Shown here: positions 9,092 to 18,932 of the stretch, in pieces
Numbering within the stretch: the first letter of the stretch is position 1
Layout of the letters: every line of letters starts with the position of its first letter
Assembly: GCF_963665995.1 (NCBI RefSeq)
Contig: NZ_OY762512.1
Span: 3,472,001 to 3,536,000 of the forward strand
Length of the DNA stretch: 64,000 nt
Direction: 5' to 3'
Source of the DNA: Pleurocapsa sp. FMAR1
Lineage (GTDB): Bacteria; Cyanobacteriota; Cyanobacteriia; Cyanobacteriales; Xenococcaceae
Made by a program: the position numbers and the translations under genes
The notes under the pieces: generated by a model
The model's database searches: none
Seen by the model: the letters and a program-made list of their open reading frames with translations, nothing else
What the model was told of the DNA's origin: nothing

Positions 9092-10741
9092 ATGTTTGCT
9101 TTAACCAAAAACACCTCCCGTCAAAGAGAAATTGCTGAAGTAGTCTTGCGTAATGGTTGGGATTATGCCAGGGGTTTATTAACTGGTAATAAGTCAGATG
9201 AACCTCGTCTGCCTTCTCCAGAGGTTCTACGCAACATTCTGATTGAATTAGGACCGGTATATGTCAAGCTTGGTCAACTGCTTTCGACTCGCCCAGATCT
9301 TTTGCCTGGACGCTACGTAGACACTTTAACCGATCTTCAAACTAACGTCCCTCCTGTACCTTGGTCACAGGTAGAAGCTTTAATTAGAAGAGAATTATCT
9401 CAACCATTAGAAACTATATTTAATGATATTGACCACAATGCGATCGCAGCAGGTTCAATTGGTCAAGTGTATCGCGCCGTATTAGTCGATGGTCAGCAGG
9501 TAGCTCTCAAGGTACAGCGTCCTGGCATTGAGGCAGTAGTTGCTAGAGATATTTCTCTAATCAAAAGCCTGGCGGAATTGGCTTCGCTGACGGAATTTGG
9601 CAAGAACTTTGATATTGTCGGTTTAGCAGAAGAATTTAGCAATGCTATAACGGCTGAATTGGACTTCACCACCGAGGCTAAATATACGAATCAGCTACGG
9701 CAAAATCTGACTGACAGCAAATGGTTTGATTCGAGCCAGCTAGTTATTCCCCAGGTATATGAAGATTTGACCAGCACGAGGTTATTGACTATCGAATGGT
9801 TGGATGGCGTGCCAATTCTAGAAGCTCGTTTACCTCAAGTAAAAGATGGCAAAGACGAAGATAGCCAGCGCAGCGAAATAACCACTCTTTTGTTTCGAGC
9901 TTTTTTTAAACAGGTATATGTAGACGGATTTTTCCATGCCGATCCTCACCCAGGCAATATATTTTATCTTCAGGATGGTCGCTTGGCGATTCTTGACTGT
10001 GGCATGGTTGGTCGCTTAGATCCGCGAACTCAGCAGATTTTGACAGAAATGTTGTTGGCAATTGTCGATCTCGATGGTCGTCGCTGTAGTCAATTAACCT
10101 TAGAACTAGCCGAGGGTGGTCAGCAGGTAAATTTAAAGAATTTAACTAATGACTACGACAAGATGCTGCGCAAGTACTACAATCGCAGCATTTCCGAGAT
10201 CAATTTTAGCGAGGTAATTTATGAGGTTTTACAGGTATCGCGTAACAACAAAATTCGTCTTCCTAGCAACATGGGGTTGTATGCCAAAAGTCTAGCTAAC
10301 TTAGAGGGAGTAGCCAGAGGTTTTTATCCCCAAATAAACCTGCTCGATCAAATTAGACCTTTAGTAGCAGATGTGTTTCGTCGTCAGCTATTAGGACAAA
10401 GACCCGTTGAAACATTGTTGCGTATTGGCTTAGATTTTAAGAGTCTTTCATTGCGATCGCCACGAATGGTAGAGTTATTGTTGGATCGAATCACCTCAGA
10501 AACTCTGCAATGGAATATTAATCTTCGTCAGCTAGACACTTTATCTCTAAGCATTAAAGATTCGGCTAATCGTCTTTCCTTTAGTATTTTGGTTGGCTCT
10601 CTAATTATGGGCGCAGCCATTATCTCTACAGGCTCATCTACAACTCAAGTCTCTATTTTGAGTAATGTTCTGTTTGCAGTAGCTAGTTTTCTGGGACTAT
10701 GGTTAATTGCGAGTATCATCCGTTCAGGAAGACTTAAATAA
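9092..10741 (+). CDS. ABC1/UbiB family atypical kinase
   Basis: A 549-residue member of the ABC1/AarF/UbiB family. It carries the diagnostic KxGQ motif (VKLGQLLSTRPDLLP, about 55-70), the Ala-rich nucleotide loop AGSIGQVYRA, the lysine strand VALKVQRPG, and the catalytic-loop equivalent FFHADPHPGNIF followed by LDCGMVGRLD. Two hydrophobic helices close the C-terminus (about 500-545), which is typical of UbiB proteins that dock on membranes and support quinone biosynthesis or extraction. In cyanobacteria, family members probably serve plastoquinone or tocopherol metabolism; the precise substrate cannot be read here. Its stop codon overlaps the hisC start by one base (TAATG), so the two are co-translated. 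Confidence 0.93.
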   Translation: MFALTKNTSRQREIAEVVLRNGWDYARGLLTGNKSDEPRLPSPEVLRNILIELGPVYVKLGQLLSTRPDLLPGRYVDTLTDLQTNVPPVPWSQVEALIRRELSQPLETIFNDIDHNAIAAGSIGQVYRAVLVDGQQVALKVQRPGIEAVVARDISLIKSLAELASLTEFGKNFDIVGLAEEFSNAITAELDFTTEAKYTNQLRQNLTDSKWFDSSQLVIPQVYEDLTSTRLLTIEWLDGVPILEARLPQVKDGKDEDSQRSEITTLLFRAFFKQVYVDGFFHADPHPGNIFYLQDGRLAILDCGMVGRLDPRTQQILTEMLLAIVDLDGRRCSQLTLELAEGGQQVNLKNLTNDYDKMLRKYYNRSISEINFSEVIYEVLQVSRNNKIRLPSNMGLYAKSLANLEGVARGFYPQINLLDQIRPLVADVFRRQLLGQRPVETLLRIGLDFKSLSLRSPRMVELLLDRITSETLQWNINLRQLDTLSLSIKDSANRLSFSILVGSLIMGAAIISTGSSTTQVSILSNVLFAVASFLGLWLIASIIRSGRLK

Positions 10742-11805
10742 TGAACTATTTTCGTCCTGCGATCGCCTCAATGCAAGGTTATACCCCTGGAGAACAGCCC
10801 AAACCAGGCACGCCAATCATCAAGCTGAATACTAATGAAAATCCCTATCCTCCTTCACCAAAAGCTATAGAAGTATTACGCAATCTAAATAGTGAATGGT
10901 TGCGTCGTTACCCCGATCCTTACTCTCAAGATTTTTGCCATGCAGTTAGCACCGCTTTAGAAGTACCCGAAGACTGGATTATTGTGACCAATGGCAGCGA
11001 CGATCTTTTGAACATTCTGATCCGCGCCTGTGCTGAGGGGAAAGAACGCAAGGTAGTATATCCTATGCCTTCCTATGTACTTTATCGCACGTTGGCAGCA
11101 ATCCAACCCGCAGATGTAGTAGAAGTGCCTTATGCCGAAGACTATAAATTACCAATTGAAGAACTAGCTGCTGCCGCTGGTGCGCTCACTCTCATTGCAA
11201 CTCCTAATAGCCCCTCTGGTCATCTTGTCCCGTTAGCCGATCTACGCCAACTGGCTAGTAGACTAACAGGTATATTAGCCATAGATGAAGCCTATGTAGA
11301 TTTTGCTGACTGTTCCGCCCTATCTTTGGTTCAAGAATTTGCTAACGTAATTATCCTACGCACCCTTTCTAAAGGTTATTCCCTAGCGGGTTTACGCCTT
11401 GGTTTTGGCATTGCCAACCCTCAGTTATTATCAGGCTTATTTAAAGTTAAAGATAGCTATAACGTTGATGCTGTTGCTATTTTAGTTGGTGCAGCAGCAA
11501 TGGAAGATCAGGAATATAAAAATGCTTGTGTAGCCAAAGTAAAGCGATCGCGTTCCTTATTAGCCACAAATCTCAAACAAATTGGTTTTGAAGTAAGAGA
11601 TTCTCAAGGCAACTTCTTATTAGTTACCCCCCCAGATAATCAAGCCGAAGCAATCTATCAATCTTTAAAGCAACAAGATATTCTAGTTCGTTATTTCAAC
11701 TTGCCTGGATTAGATAACAAGCTGCGTATCACTGTTGGCACCGAGGCTCAAAATCAAAAGCTTTTACAAATACTTAAGCAATTGACGTTGAAAATCCACC
11801 ACTAA
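10741..11805 (+). CDS. hisC: Histidinol-phosphate aminotransferase
   Basis: A 354-residue fold-type I PLP aminotransferase. Visible features are the N-terminal LNTNENPYPPSP motif of HisC enzymes, TNGSDD for phosphate contact, the ATPNSPSG strand, IDEAYVDF with the PLP-ring Asp, and the Schiff-base lysine in RTLSKGYSLAGLRLGFG. HisC converts imidazole-acetol phosphate plus glutamate to histidinol phosphate in histidine synthesis. Length and motifs are canonical. Translation is coupled to the upstream ABC1 kinase (1-bp overlap), although no metabolic link between the two is obvious. A weak terminator-like structure follows before galE, which runs convergently. Confidence 0.95.
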   Translation: MNYFRPAIASMQGYTPGEQPKPGTPIIKLNTNENPYPPSPKAIEVLRNLNSEWLRRYPDPYSQDFCHAVSTALEVPEDWIIVTNGSDDLLNILIRACAEGKERKVVYPMPSYVLYRTLAAIQPADVVEVPYAEDYKLPIEELAAAAGALTLIATPNSPSGHLVPLADLRQLASRLTGILAIDEAYVDFADCSALSLVQEFANVIILRTLSKGYSLAGLRLGFGIANPQLLSGLFKVKDSYNVDAVAILVGAAAMEDQEYKNACVAKVKRSRSLLATNLKQIGFEVRDSQGNFLLVTPPDNQAEAIYQSLKQQDILVRYFNLPGLDNKLRITVGTEAQNQKLLQILKQLTLKIHH

Positions 11806-11885
11806 ACTTAAGTTCTTTTGAATTTACAAATTTTTTGGATTCACATTAGACGCAAACAGTAGTTAACTATTTTTAGCCTGGGGAT

Positions 11886-11938
11886 CGAGCTTTAGCTTGC
11901 TAACAAATATAGTCGCTCAAGCAAACTAGCTTTTTTAT
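11886..11938. terminator. Possible terminator between hisC and galE
   Basis: An imperfect inverted repeat (left arm AGCTTTAGCTTGCT, right arm CAAGCAAACTAGCT) ends in a run of six T followed by ATTT. It lies between two convergent genes. The pairing needs bulges, so the call is tentative. Confidence 0.4.
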
Positions 11939-11982
11939 TTATAACTTCCCATATTTTATTTCTGGGAAAGTTAGATAGACAA

Positions 11983-12975
11983 TTATTGGTTTACACTATG
12001 GCGTTTTTGATGCCATTGCCAAGCATGGGTAATGAGATCTTCCAAATTAGAATACTCTGGCTGCCAACCTAATATCTTCTGGGCTTTTGCACCACTACCG
12101 ACTAGAGCAGGGGGATCTCCTGCACGGCGATCGCATCCTACTGCTTTTATTTCTTTTCCTGTTATTTTACGAGCAGCATCGATTACTTCTTTGACCGAAA
12201 AACCACTACCGTTGCCTAAGTTAAACACATCTGTTTTGCCATTGTTTAAAAGATATTTTAAAGCCAATATATGAGCCTGAGCAATATCTAAAACATGAAT
12301 ATAGTCTCTGACACAGCTTCCGTCTGGGGTGTCATAATCTGTGCCAAAAATTGAAATCGATTCTCTTTGACCCAAGGCAGTCTGCAAAACTAAAGGAATG
12401 AGGTGGGTTTCAGGGTTATGATCTTCTCCTAAATTACCGTCAGGATCTGCTCCTGCGGCGTTAAAATAGCGCAGACATACCGAACGAAAATCGTAGGCAT
12501 GACTAAAATCTTGTAAAATCCTTTCTACCATGAGCTTAGTAGCTCCATAGGGATTAATTGGATTTTGAGGCTGCTCTTCCTTGATGGGTACAGATTCAGG
12601 TACACCGTAGGTAGCACAGGTAGAAGAAAAGACAAAATTATTGATGTTTGCCTCTAGCATCGCTTCTAAAAGCGTAAAAGTGCCGACAAGGTTATTATGA
12701 TAATATTTTGCTGGATTTGTAACCGATTCCCCTACATAAGCATATGCTGCAAAGTGCATTACTGCATCAATTTGGTAATCTGAAAATATTTGCTGTAATA
12801 AAGCGCGATCGCAAGTATCACCCACAATTAGTTTTGTTCCTAATGCAGTCTCTACTAAATCTTGGTGACCGTACACCAGGTTATCGAGTATGATTACTTC
12901 GTAACCTGCTTTTTGCAATGTCAGGACAGAATGAGAGCCAATGTATCCTGCTCCTCCTGTTACAAGGATAGTCAT
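11983..12975 (-). CDS. galE: UDP-glucose 4-epimerase
   Basis: A 330-residue extended short-chain dehydrogenase. The N-terminal NAD-binding motif is TGGAGYIGSH, the catalytic Ser lies in FSSTCATYG, and the YxxxK pair is in NPYGATKLMVE. The substrate loop RYFNAAGADPDG and the later VRDYIHVLDIA motif are GalE hallmarks. It interconverts UDP-glucose and UDP-galactose for polysaccharide and galactolipid precursors. The start is the ATG immediately before TILVTGGAG, with nothing further upstream in frame. The gene stands alone and convergent with hisC. Confidence 0.96.
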   Translation of the reverse strand: MTILVTGGAGYIGSHSVLTLQKAGYEVIILDNLVYGHQDLVETALGTKLIVGDTCDRALLQQIFSDYQIDAVMHFAAYAYVGESVTNPAKYYHNNLVGTFTLLEAMLEANINNFVFSSTCATYGVPESVPIKEEQPQNPINPYGATKLMVERILQDFSHAYDFRSVCLRYFNAAGADPDGNLGEDHNPETHLIPLVLQTALGQRESISIFGTDYDTPDGSCVRDYIHVLDIAQAHILALKYLLNNGKTDVFNLGNGSGFSVKEVIDAARKITGKEIKAVGCDRRAGDPPALVGSGAKAQKILGWQPEYSNLEDLITHAWQWHQKRHSVNQ

Positions 12976-13299
12976 AGAAAAAATTCAGCCGATTTACTTT
13001 AAAGTTAAATATAGAATAGCAATAAATTGACACTTAAAAGTAGGCTGGGCAAATTCCAGAAACTGGCTAGCAATATTCAATTAAATAATTATTGCCCACT
13101 TTTAAAGCGATCGCTAAGAATTACAGTTGGAATAATTTATAGAGATACTTATTTTGGAAATTCTTAGACATCATAGTTTTTCTACCAGAAATATTGCAAA
13201 ATATTTTAAGTTTGTAAAAAGTTATACAAAATAGCTGCTCTACGTGATATTTTTGACTACAAGTGATAGGAATTGTAAGTAAAACAGGAGTTCAGCATT
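12976..13299. other. Divergent promoter region, no gene seen
   Basis: 324 bp between galE and the small ORF at 13300. The only notable item is AAAAAATTCAGCCGATTTA (12978-12996), which is repeated exactly at about 47789-47807, also at an intergenic position. An AGGAG Shine-Dalgarno lies at 13286-13290 for the downstream TTG start. Confidence 0.4.
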
Positions 13300-13512
13300 T
13301 TGGATATTCAACCTCAAAACGTAGAACAGGATGTATTTCGTGAAGATATTGGAGAATATGTAGCACAGCTACAGCTACATATGGCACTTCAAGCTCGCAA
13401 CCTAATTCCTAACCTAACAGATAGAGTTGGTAGCATAAATAACAGCAGACAGCAAATGTTGCAAGAAACCCAGGCAATTATTGAAAAGTTCGCATCTCGC
13501 CAATCTTTTTAA
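13300..13512 (+). CDS. Small hypothetical protein (70 aa)
   Basis: A TTG-initiated frame, supported by an AGGAG at 13286-13290 with nine bases of spacing. The 70 residues are soluble and mostly helical (YVAQLQLHMALQARNL, then SRQQMLQETQAIIEKFAS), with no Cys, no membrane segment and no motif I recognise. It ends 11 bp before the methyltransferase at 13524, so the two are probably co-transcribed and this may be a partner or regulator of that enzyme. Without a family match it remains a plausible but unconfirmed gene. Confidence 0.55.
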   Translation: MDIQPQNVEQDVFREDIGEYVAQLQLHMALQARNLIPNLTDRVGSINNSRQQMLQETQAIIEKFASRQSF

Positions 13513-13523
13513 TTTAATTAATA

Positions 13524-14318
13524 ATGACAGAATCAAAATATATATTTACCGATACTCAATTTGATTCTGAATTAAGACGACTACAGATACTAGAACAAGT
13601 CTGGGATCCCGCTAGCCGTCGCCGAATTTTAGCTACAGGCATAGCTACAGGCTGGCAATGCCTGGAAGTTGGCGCAGGTGCAGGCTCGATCATGAAGTGG
13701 ATGTCAAAAATAGTTGGCGAATCGGGTAAGGTTGTCGCGGTAGATGTGGATACTCGCTTTGTAGAAGATACATCATTACGGAATGTGGAAATGATCAAAG
13801 GAGATATCAACAGAATTTCTTTAGACAGCAATTCCTTTAATTTGATTCATATTCGTAATGTTTTAATTCACATAGTAGATTGCCAGACTACTTTAGCTAA
13901 AATGATTGATTTACTAAAGCCTAACGGCTGGTTAGTAATCGAAGAACCTGATTTTTCTGCTGCTAAGTTTATTTCTGGAACTACAGAAGAACAGCAATCA
14001 GTAGACAAAGTCAACCGAGCTATTTGGCAAATGTTTAGGGATCAAGGAAAAGATTATGCTTTGGGAATTAAGCTGCCCGCGATTTTACAACGACTAGGCT
14101 TGAAACAATTACAGATAGAGAATGATGTCCCCATATCACCAGGAGATTCAGACATTGCCAAAGTCATGAGGCTATCTGCCCTTCAGCTTTCAGCTAGATA
14201 TATCGCTACAGGAATAGCAAGTAAAGACGATATTCAAAACTATTGTCAGTTTGCCCAAAAGCCTACTTCCTGGGGAATTTATTTGGCAACAGTAGGAGTT
14301 AGTGGTCAAAATAACTAA
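13524..14318 (+). CDS. Class I SAM-dependent methyltransferase
   Basis: A 264-residue Rossmann methyltransferase. Motif I is CLEVGAGAGSIMKWM (about 48-62), the acidic residue binding the SAM ribose lies in VVAVDVDTRF, motif II/III is around ISLDSNSFNLIHIRNVLIHI, and LKPNGWLVIEEPDF is the post-motif strand. The pattern resembles UbiE/Coq5-like or polyketide-type small-molecule methyltransferases, and the substrate cannot be deduced. A near-duplicate of nine bases (GCTACAGGC) encodes ATGIATG just before motif I. It follows the 70-aa ORF closely, with a membrane protein gene 120 bp downstream. Confidence 0.88.
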   Translation: MTESKYIFTDTQFDSELRRLQILEQVWDPASRRRILATGIATGWQCLEVGAGAGSIMKWMSKIVGESGKVVAVDVDTRFVEDTSLRNVEMIKGDINRISLDSNSFNLIHIRNVLIHIVDCQTTLAKMIDLLKPNGWLVIEEPDFSAAKFISGTTEEQQSVDKVNRAIWQMFRDQGKDYALGIKLPAILQRLGLKQLQIENDVPISPGDSDIAKVMRLSALQLSARYIATGIASKDDIQNYCQFAQKPTSWGIYLATVGVSGQNN

Positions 14319-14441
14319 AGCAAAACAATCTTTGGCTGGCAAAGCTTGCAGCTTATAGCTTCAAGAGACTGCTTGGAAAAAAAGCCACCAACAATTGAAA
14401 ATTGATAGTATATTGTATCGAGATAGGATTGGTAAATCTCT

Positions 14442-15188
14442 GTGTCCAAAGCAAAGTCTAGCTGGCAAGAAATCTTTAATATATTTGTTTTGCTAGTTAA
14501 GGATAAAAGGCTACGCAAAGTTAACGGCTGGGCATTTTGCCTTTTAGTATTTGCTCTTTTATGGCTGCTTAACTGGAAATTGTTTCTTGCTACCTCAGTC
14601 GGCATAGGCTTGATGTCTGGCTGTTATCTGCTACAAAATCCTCATTGGCAACGTTACTGTCAGAAGTGGCAAAGATTTTTAGTTGGTTCTAATCGTCAAT
14701 TAATTTTGTCTGTAAGTGGCGGTGCAACAGGAGCATTTTGCACTTACTTGGCTGCTTCTATCTGGGCAGATGCAGATAATCAATGGTTAGCAACAGGGGC
14801 AATTGTGCAAGGATTTGCTAGCTTGATGACTCTAGCTTTATTAGTCTGGTCTTTGTGGGGTAAAAAAGCCCATAGCTTAGAGACTAAATTAGAAAGATTG
14901 CTGGCAGATTTGAGCCATAGCAGCCATCTCAAGCGTTTAGTAGCGATTCGGCAATTAACTCGCTTGGTCAAAACTAATCGCCTGGACTCAGAATATTATT
15001 GGCAGGCGATCGAATATTATCGCTTAATGTTATCTGAGCCTCAGATACCAATGGTTAAAAATGCTCTTTTAGAAAGCTTGAATATTTTAGGCGGAGAAAA
15101 AGTATTAAAACATCGTCCGACCGTTAAGATACCTTTGAAATTGCAGAAAGTAAAAAAGATTTCTAATCCTGAGAGACATCTAATCTAG
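14442..15188 (+). CDS. Conserved hypothetical membrane protein
   Basis: 248 residues starting at GTG. Two N-terminal membrane helices (about 28-62) are followed by two more (about 82-135, LILSVSGGATGAFCTYLAAS and MTLALLVWSLWG). A cytosolic C-terminal domain of about 100 residues (LERLLADLSHSSHLKRLVAIRQLTRLV) looks like a short HEAT/armadillo repeat pair. Such four-helix plus alpha-repeat proteins are widespread in cyanobacteria with no assigned role. It may form a loose unit with the preceding methyltransferase. Confidence in the reading frame is high and in function none. Confidence 0.75.
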   Translation: MSKAKSSWQEIFNIFVLLVKDKRLRKVNGWAFCLLVFALLWLLNWKLFLATSVGIGLMSGCYLLQNPHWQRYCQKWQRFLVGSNRQLILSVSGGATGAFCTYLAASIWADADNQWLATGAIVQGFASLMTLALLVWSLWGKKAHSLETKLERLLADLSHSSHLKRLVAIRQLTRLVKTNRLDSEYYWQAIEYYRLMLSEPQIPMVKNALLESLNILGGEKVLKHRPTVKIPLKLQKVKKISNPERHLI

Positions 15189-15203
15189 CTACATAATTTT
15201 ATA

Positions 15204-16535
15204 CTACTTAAATAGCGATCGCTCTCTTAAACTCAAACTTTGTTCCATTATTTTTAATGCTGTATACAGATTAGCTTGCGTCCATAAAAGTGGTGTAGCA
15301 TCATTGGGAATATATTTATCCTGGTTGAGAAAATACAGTTCAGGACATTTAAATCCGCCAACCTGACTGTCTGTTGCTGTTAATTGTCCTAAGGAACGAT
15401 TTAGATAAAAAGTTTGTTTTTCCAAATACTTTGTTTGCTGAGTTTTCTGAAATCTAACTCCATATATAGCTGAAATAATCGGCTCAAAGATACACCATTG
15501 AGCCTCTTCTCCCTGTTTTAATCCTCGTCCTTTTTCCTCCAGCCATTGTTCTCGATCTGTGGAGATACTGGTACGGATATTTTCGGGAAGATCGCTATAG
15601 TTGCGACACCAAAAAGAATCATCGAGATAGCGAGAAATACCATACTTACCCTGTAGGTTTTTGATTACGTCAGCGATAATATCATTGCTGATGGCATCAT
15701 CTAAAATGTCTAAGGGATAAATCAAGAACAGTAACGCAGCATCGTAACGCCTTTGCTTTTCAGGCTGAATAGACTCAGAAGGCAAAATTGTTGCTAGTAC
15801 ATCAATGCCTTTTTGAATTAAATTATCTAAAAATTCAAGTGTAATTGTTCGATCTTGATACTGACAGTCAGCGCATACTAATAAGTTTTCTCTAAATAAC
15901 TTTCTTAAACTTTTAAGACTGGCAACTACAACCCCAATACTAGAAGCCGCAATCTTACGATCTTCTTCCCAATGACCACTATCTTCGTCTTGCCAATAGG
16001 CGATCGCCTTAAAGTATAAAGGAAACAGCGTCAAAATTGCTAGTTCTGCTAAACTTGGCTGCAAAGCTTTGTCAGCAATTAATCGACAGTAAAACCATAA
16101 AAAATAACCCAAAGCATCATTTTGAGCGTGTTGCCAATCTTGGTTTATTTCCGCCAAATCTGCGCCATTAAAGCGAATGTGAGGGCGCTGCATGACATTA
16201 TCTGGATTTATCTCACCATCAATAATCCTGGTAAAACGCTGTTGATGCTGGCTAAAATATTGCATCAAACAGCGAAGGCATTTGAGAGCAACATCAGTTT
16301 TCCCTGCAAGATAATGAGAGTGAGCAACATAAATATTGTCTCGCACCCATACCGCAGCATATCCAGTGTATTGTGTAGAGTCTGAGACTTGCGCAGCAGG
16401 GAATAAACCATTATCTAAGCTAGAAAATGTCAAAGTCCCTCGATCTTGCAATAGCAAAATCAAATTCTGTAGATCTGATAATTTGTAGTCTGTTTTGACT
16501 AATCGAGCAACTTCATTGTTATGGATATAAGGCAT
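15204..16535 (-). CDS. GH15 / phosphorylase-kinase-alpha-like protein
   Basis: 443 residues with an (alpha/alpha)6-barrel signature. Early segments GLFPAA, YTGYAAVWVRDNIYVAHSHY and IRFNGADLAEINQDWQHAQND, then GHWEEDRKIAASSIGVVVA, match glycoside hydrolase family 15 and phosphorylase b kinase alpha/beta proteins. The acidic residues in WVRDN and HWEED sit where glucoamylases carry substrate and catalytic groups. Cyanobacterial homologues are annotated as glucoamylase-like or phosphorylase kinase-like. A role in glycogen or oligosaccharide trimming is inference. It is single, convergent with the preceding gene, and its substrate is unknown. Confidence 0.82.
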   Translation of the reverse strand: MPYIHNNEVARLVKTDYKLSDLQNLILLLQDRGTLTFSSLDNGLFPAAQVSDSTQYTGYAAVWVRDNIYVAHSHYLAGKTDVALKCLRCLMQYFSQHQQRFTRIIDGEINPDNVMQRPHIRFNGADLAEINQDWQHAQNDALGYFLWFYCRLIADKALQPSLAELAILTLFPLYFKAIAYWQDEDSGHWEEDRKIAASSIGVVVASLKSLRKLFRENLLVCADCQYQDRTITLEFLDNLIQKGIDVLATILPSESIQPEKQRRYDAALLFLIYPLDILDDAISNDIIADVIKNLQGKYGISRYLDDSFWCRNYSDLPENIRTSISTDREQWLEEKGRGLKQGEEAQWCIFEPIISAIYGVRFQKTQQTKYLEKQTFYLNRSLGQLTATDSQVGGFKCPELYFLNQDKYIPNDATPLLWTQANLYTALKIMEQSLSLRERSLFK

Positions 16536-16641
16536 AAAATTGCTCCAGAGGCGATCGCATTTTTAATTAAAATTAAATTAGCAGTATATTTTTACTAAAG
16601 GCGATCGCACCCATACGCCTTTAGCAGCAAGCGCAGTTAAA

Positions 16642-16839
16642 CTAACCGTCTTCTCCACCTTCTCCACCTTCATCAGGTGAAGCTGGTTGTTCTGTTGGTG
16701 CATCACCACCTTCTCCGCCTTCCTCTTGATCACCAGTTTCACAGGCTACTAAAGAGGACATTAAACCTAGTGAAAGAAATAAAGCAATTGTTTTCGAGGC
16801 ATTTTTATGAGTATTGTTCATAATCTCCAAAAAGTCCAA
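16642..16839 (-). CDS. Small acidic lipoprotein
   Basis: The frame encodes 65 residues, but the more likely start is the Met at residue 7 (MNNTHKN), giving a classical lipoprotein signal: basic n-region, hydrophobic core ALFLSLGLMSSL and lipobox LVAC. The mature part is very short, Gly/Glu/Asp-rich (EEGGEGGDAP, then SPDEGGEGGEDG) and has no fold. The repeated GGEGG blocks are encoded by near-repeats of CCTTCTCCACCTTC on the plus strand. It is probably anchored to a membrane facing the periplasm. Function unknown; the signal peptide makes it credible as a real gene. Confidence 0.65.
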   Translation of the reverse strand: MDFLEIMNNTHKNASKTIALFLSLGLMSSLVACETGDQEEGGEGGDAPTEQPASPDEGGEGGEDG

Positions 16840-16947
16840 AATTTATTTTAAACAAAGTCTAACAGTTTATTAGTATGAATTGAATCGCTTTCTCTCTGCC
16901 TTGCCCTATCTTCTTTGTTGTCAGTACAAACAACAGTTACAAGATAC

Positions 16948-18288
16948 TTAAATCGCTTCTCCAGTCAGACTAAAAGAGCGAATTTCAGTAATTTTTACTT
17001 TTACGGTTTTGCCTTTTAATTGTTCAATATTGCCAGGGAAAAATGTCAGGCGATTACCTCTGGTTCGACCCATAACCTGATCGGGATCTTTAGTATTTTG
17101 AGCTTCGACTAAGATCTCTTCAACTCGTCCCAAATAACGGTGAGAACGAGCTTCAGCACAGACAGAAACTAGACGATTTAAACGCTGAAGGCGATCGCTT
17201 TTTACCTCTTCGCTTAACTGATTAGACCACAAAGCAGCAGGAGTACCAGGACGAGGAGAATAGGCAGCAGTGTTAATTAGATCGAATTCAATATCTTCTA
17301 CTAGCTTGAGAGTATGCTCAAACTGTGCTTCTGTTTCCCCAGGAAAACCCACAATAGCATCGGCGGTAATCGAAGCATCGGGCATATATTCGCGAATAGT
17401 TTTAATGATGCGACGATATTTCTCGTGGGTATAACCCCGCTTCATTGCCTTGAGAATATCATTGTCTCCTGACTGAAAAGGAATATGAAAGTGTTCGCAG
17501 ACATTAGGCAATTCTTTACAAGCCTCGATTAATCTTTCGGTGAAGTAACGAGGATGGCTAGTGGCAAATCTCAGGCGATCGACCCCAGGAAGATCGTGAA
17601 CATAGTAAAGTAAATCTGTCAGAGTATGCTTATGTCTACCTTCGGGAGTGCTGCCTGGTAAATCTCTGCCGTAAGCATCAATATTTTGTCCTAATAAAGT
17701 AATCTCTTTATATCCTTGTAGGCTCAATTGCTCCATTTCGGCTCTAATAGCTTCAGGGGTGCGAGATTGCTCTGTACCCCTTACGTTAGGCACAACGCAG
17801 TAGCTACACCGTTCGTTACAGCCATAAATTATATTTACCCAAGCAGTAACATCACTATCGCGACGGGGTTTAGTAATATCTTCGACAATCTGAATCGGCT
17901 CGGTGGCAACTACCTGACTACCATCAAAAACCTGTTGCAGCAAATCTTCTAAGCGATTGGCGTGCTGAGGTCCCATGACTAAATCTAATTCTGGAACACG
18001 GCGCAGAAGCTTTTCCCCTTCCTGTTGTGCCACACATCCTGCCACAACTAAAGTCAATTCTGGTTGTTTATGCTTGCGTTTTGCCTGTTTGCCTAAGTAA
18101 GAATAAACCTTTTGTTCAGCATTGTCTCTAATAGTACAGGTATTGTAGAGAACCAAGTCTGCCAGATTAGGATCTTCTGAAGCTTCAAAACCCATATTTT
18201 CCAATACGCCAGCCATGCGCTCAGAATCAGCTTTATTCATCTGGCAACCGAAGGTGACGATGTTATATTTTTTGCTGGCGTTATTCAT
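16948..18288 (-). CDS. miaB: tRNA-2-methylthio-N6-isopentenyladenosine synthase
   Basis: 446 residues with the full MiaB layout. The N-terminal UPF0004 domain opens with [15 protein letters not shown], whose cysteine joins C43-type and C77-type cysteines ([19 protein letters not shown]) to bind one 4Fe-4S cluster. The radical SAM motif [11 protein letters not shown] follows at about 155, then [20 protein letters not shown] and a C-terminal TRAM domain ([15 protein letters not shown] to the end). It adds the 2-methylthio group to i6A37 of tRNAs reading UNN codons. Length and motifs are canonical and the gene is single. Confidence 0.97.
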   Translation of the reverse strand: MNNASKKYNIVTFGCQMNKADSERMAGVLENMGFEASEDPNLADLVLYNTCTIRDNAEQKVYSYLGKQAKRKHKQPELTLVVAGCVAQQEGEKLLRRVPELDLVMGPQHANRLEDLLQQVFDGSQVVATEPIQIVEDITKPRRDSDVTAWVNIIYGCNERCSYCVVPNVRGTEQSRTPEAIRAEMEQLSLQGYKEITLLGQNIDAYGRDLPGSTPEGRHKHTLTDLLYYVHDLPGVDRLRFATSHPRYFTERLIEACKELPNVCEHFHIPFQSGDNDILKAMKRGYTHEKYRRIIKTIREYMPDASITADAIVGFPGETEAQFEHTLKLVEDIEFDLINTAAYSPRPGTPAALWSNQLSEEVKSDRLQRLNRLVSVCAEARSHRYLGRVEEILVEAQNTKDPDQVMGRTRGNRLTFFPGNIEQLKGKTVKVKITEIRSFSLTGEAI

Positions 18289-18485
18289 AGATTAACAGTA
18301 ACAAGAAAACGGAATAGGACTACTATACTAGTTTTAAACTGTCAGCAACAAGCTATTTCTTTCTTTTCATAACTAGTAACTTAGATTACTAGGATAAATT
18401 TATAGCTAAACATGGTTCATCTTGGTGCTAAACGCAGTAAAGTTTAGCTAATAACAAATCTTTAAATAACTCGAATTTTATAAAT

Positions 18486-18878
18486 GTGGAACGTAAAAAC
18501 ATCAGCACAGGCTCCCATTGGGAAAAGATAGTCGGTTATTCAAGAGCGGTTAAAATTGGCAATCATGTTCATATCTCTGGGACTACCGCAATCAACGACC
18601 AGGGCAGAATAGTCGGTTTAGGCGATCCTTATACCCAAACTAAACAAACGAGCAAAAATATTGAGTCTGCTTTATTAATGGCTGGAGGTACTTTAGAAAA
18701 CGTAGTACGGACAAGAATTTATGCAGTTAATAGCGCTCACTGGAAAAGTATTGGTCAAGCACATTGCGAATATTTTGCCAAGATTCGTCCTGTTACCAGT
18801 ATGGTTGAGGTACGCCGTTTGATTGCACCAGAAATACTAATTGAAATAGAAGCTGATGCGGTTATTGATGATGATTAA
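18486..18878 (+). CDS. RidA/YjgF/UK114-family protein
   Basis: 130 residues from a GTG start, matching the RidA chorismate-mutase-like trimer fold. The ends of the family signature are visible: KIGNHVHISGTTAINDQG, SKNIESALLMAGGTLENVVRTRIYA and MVEVRRLIAPEILIEIEADA. The conserved Arg in VEVRRL and Glu in EIEADA line the inter-subunit pocket. RidA members hydrolyse reactive 2-aminoacrylate imines, but this subgroup (RutC/TdcF-like with an N-terminal NISTGSHWEK) has less certain substrates. It lies 54 bp upstream of the ClC gene on the same strand and may share a transcript with it. Confidence 0.9.
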   Translation: MERKNISTGSHWEKIVGYSRAVKIGNHVHISGTTAINDQGRIVGLGDPYTQTKQTSKNIESALLMAGGTLENVVRTRIYAVNSAHWKSIGQAHCEYFAKIRPVTSMVEVRRLIAPEILIEIEADAVIDDD

Positions 18879-18932
18879 TCATTTCTTTCGCGGTGGGGGT
18901 TTCCCTCAATAAGCAACTGCTGACCCCTTCTT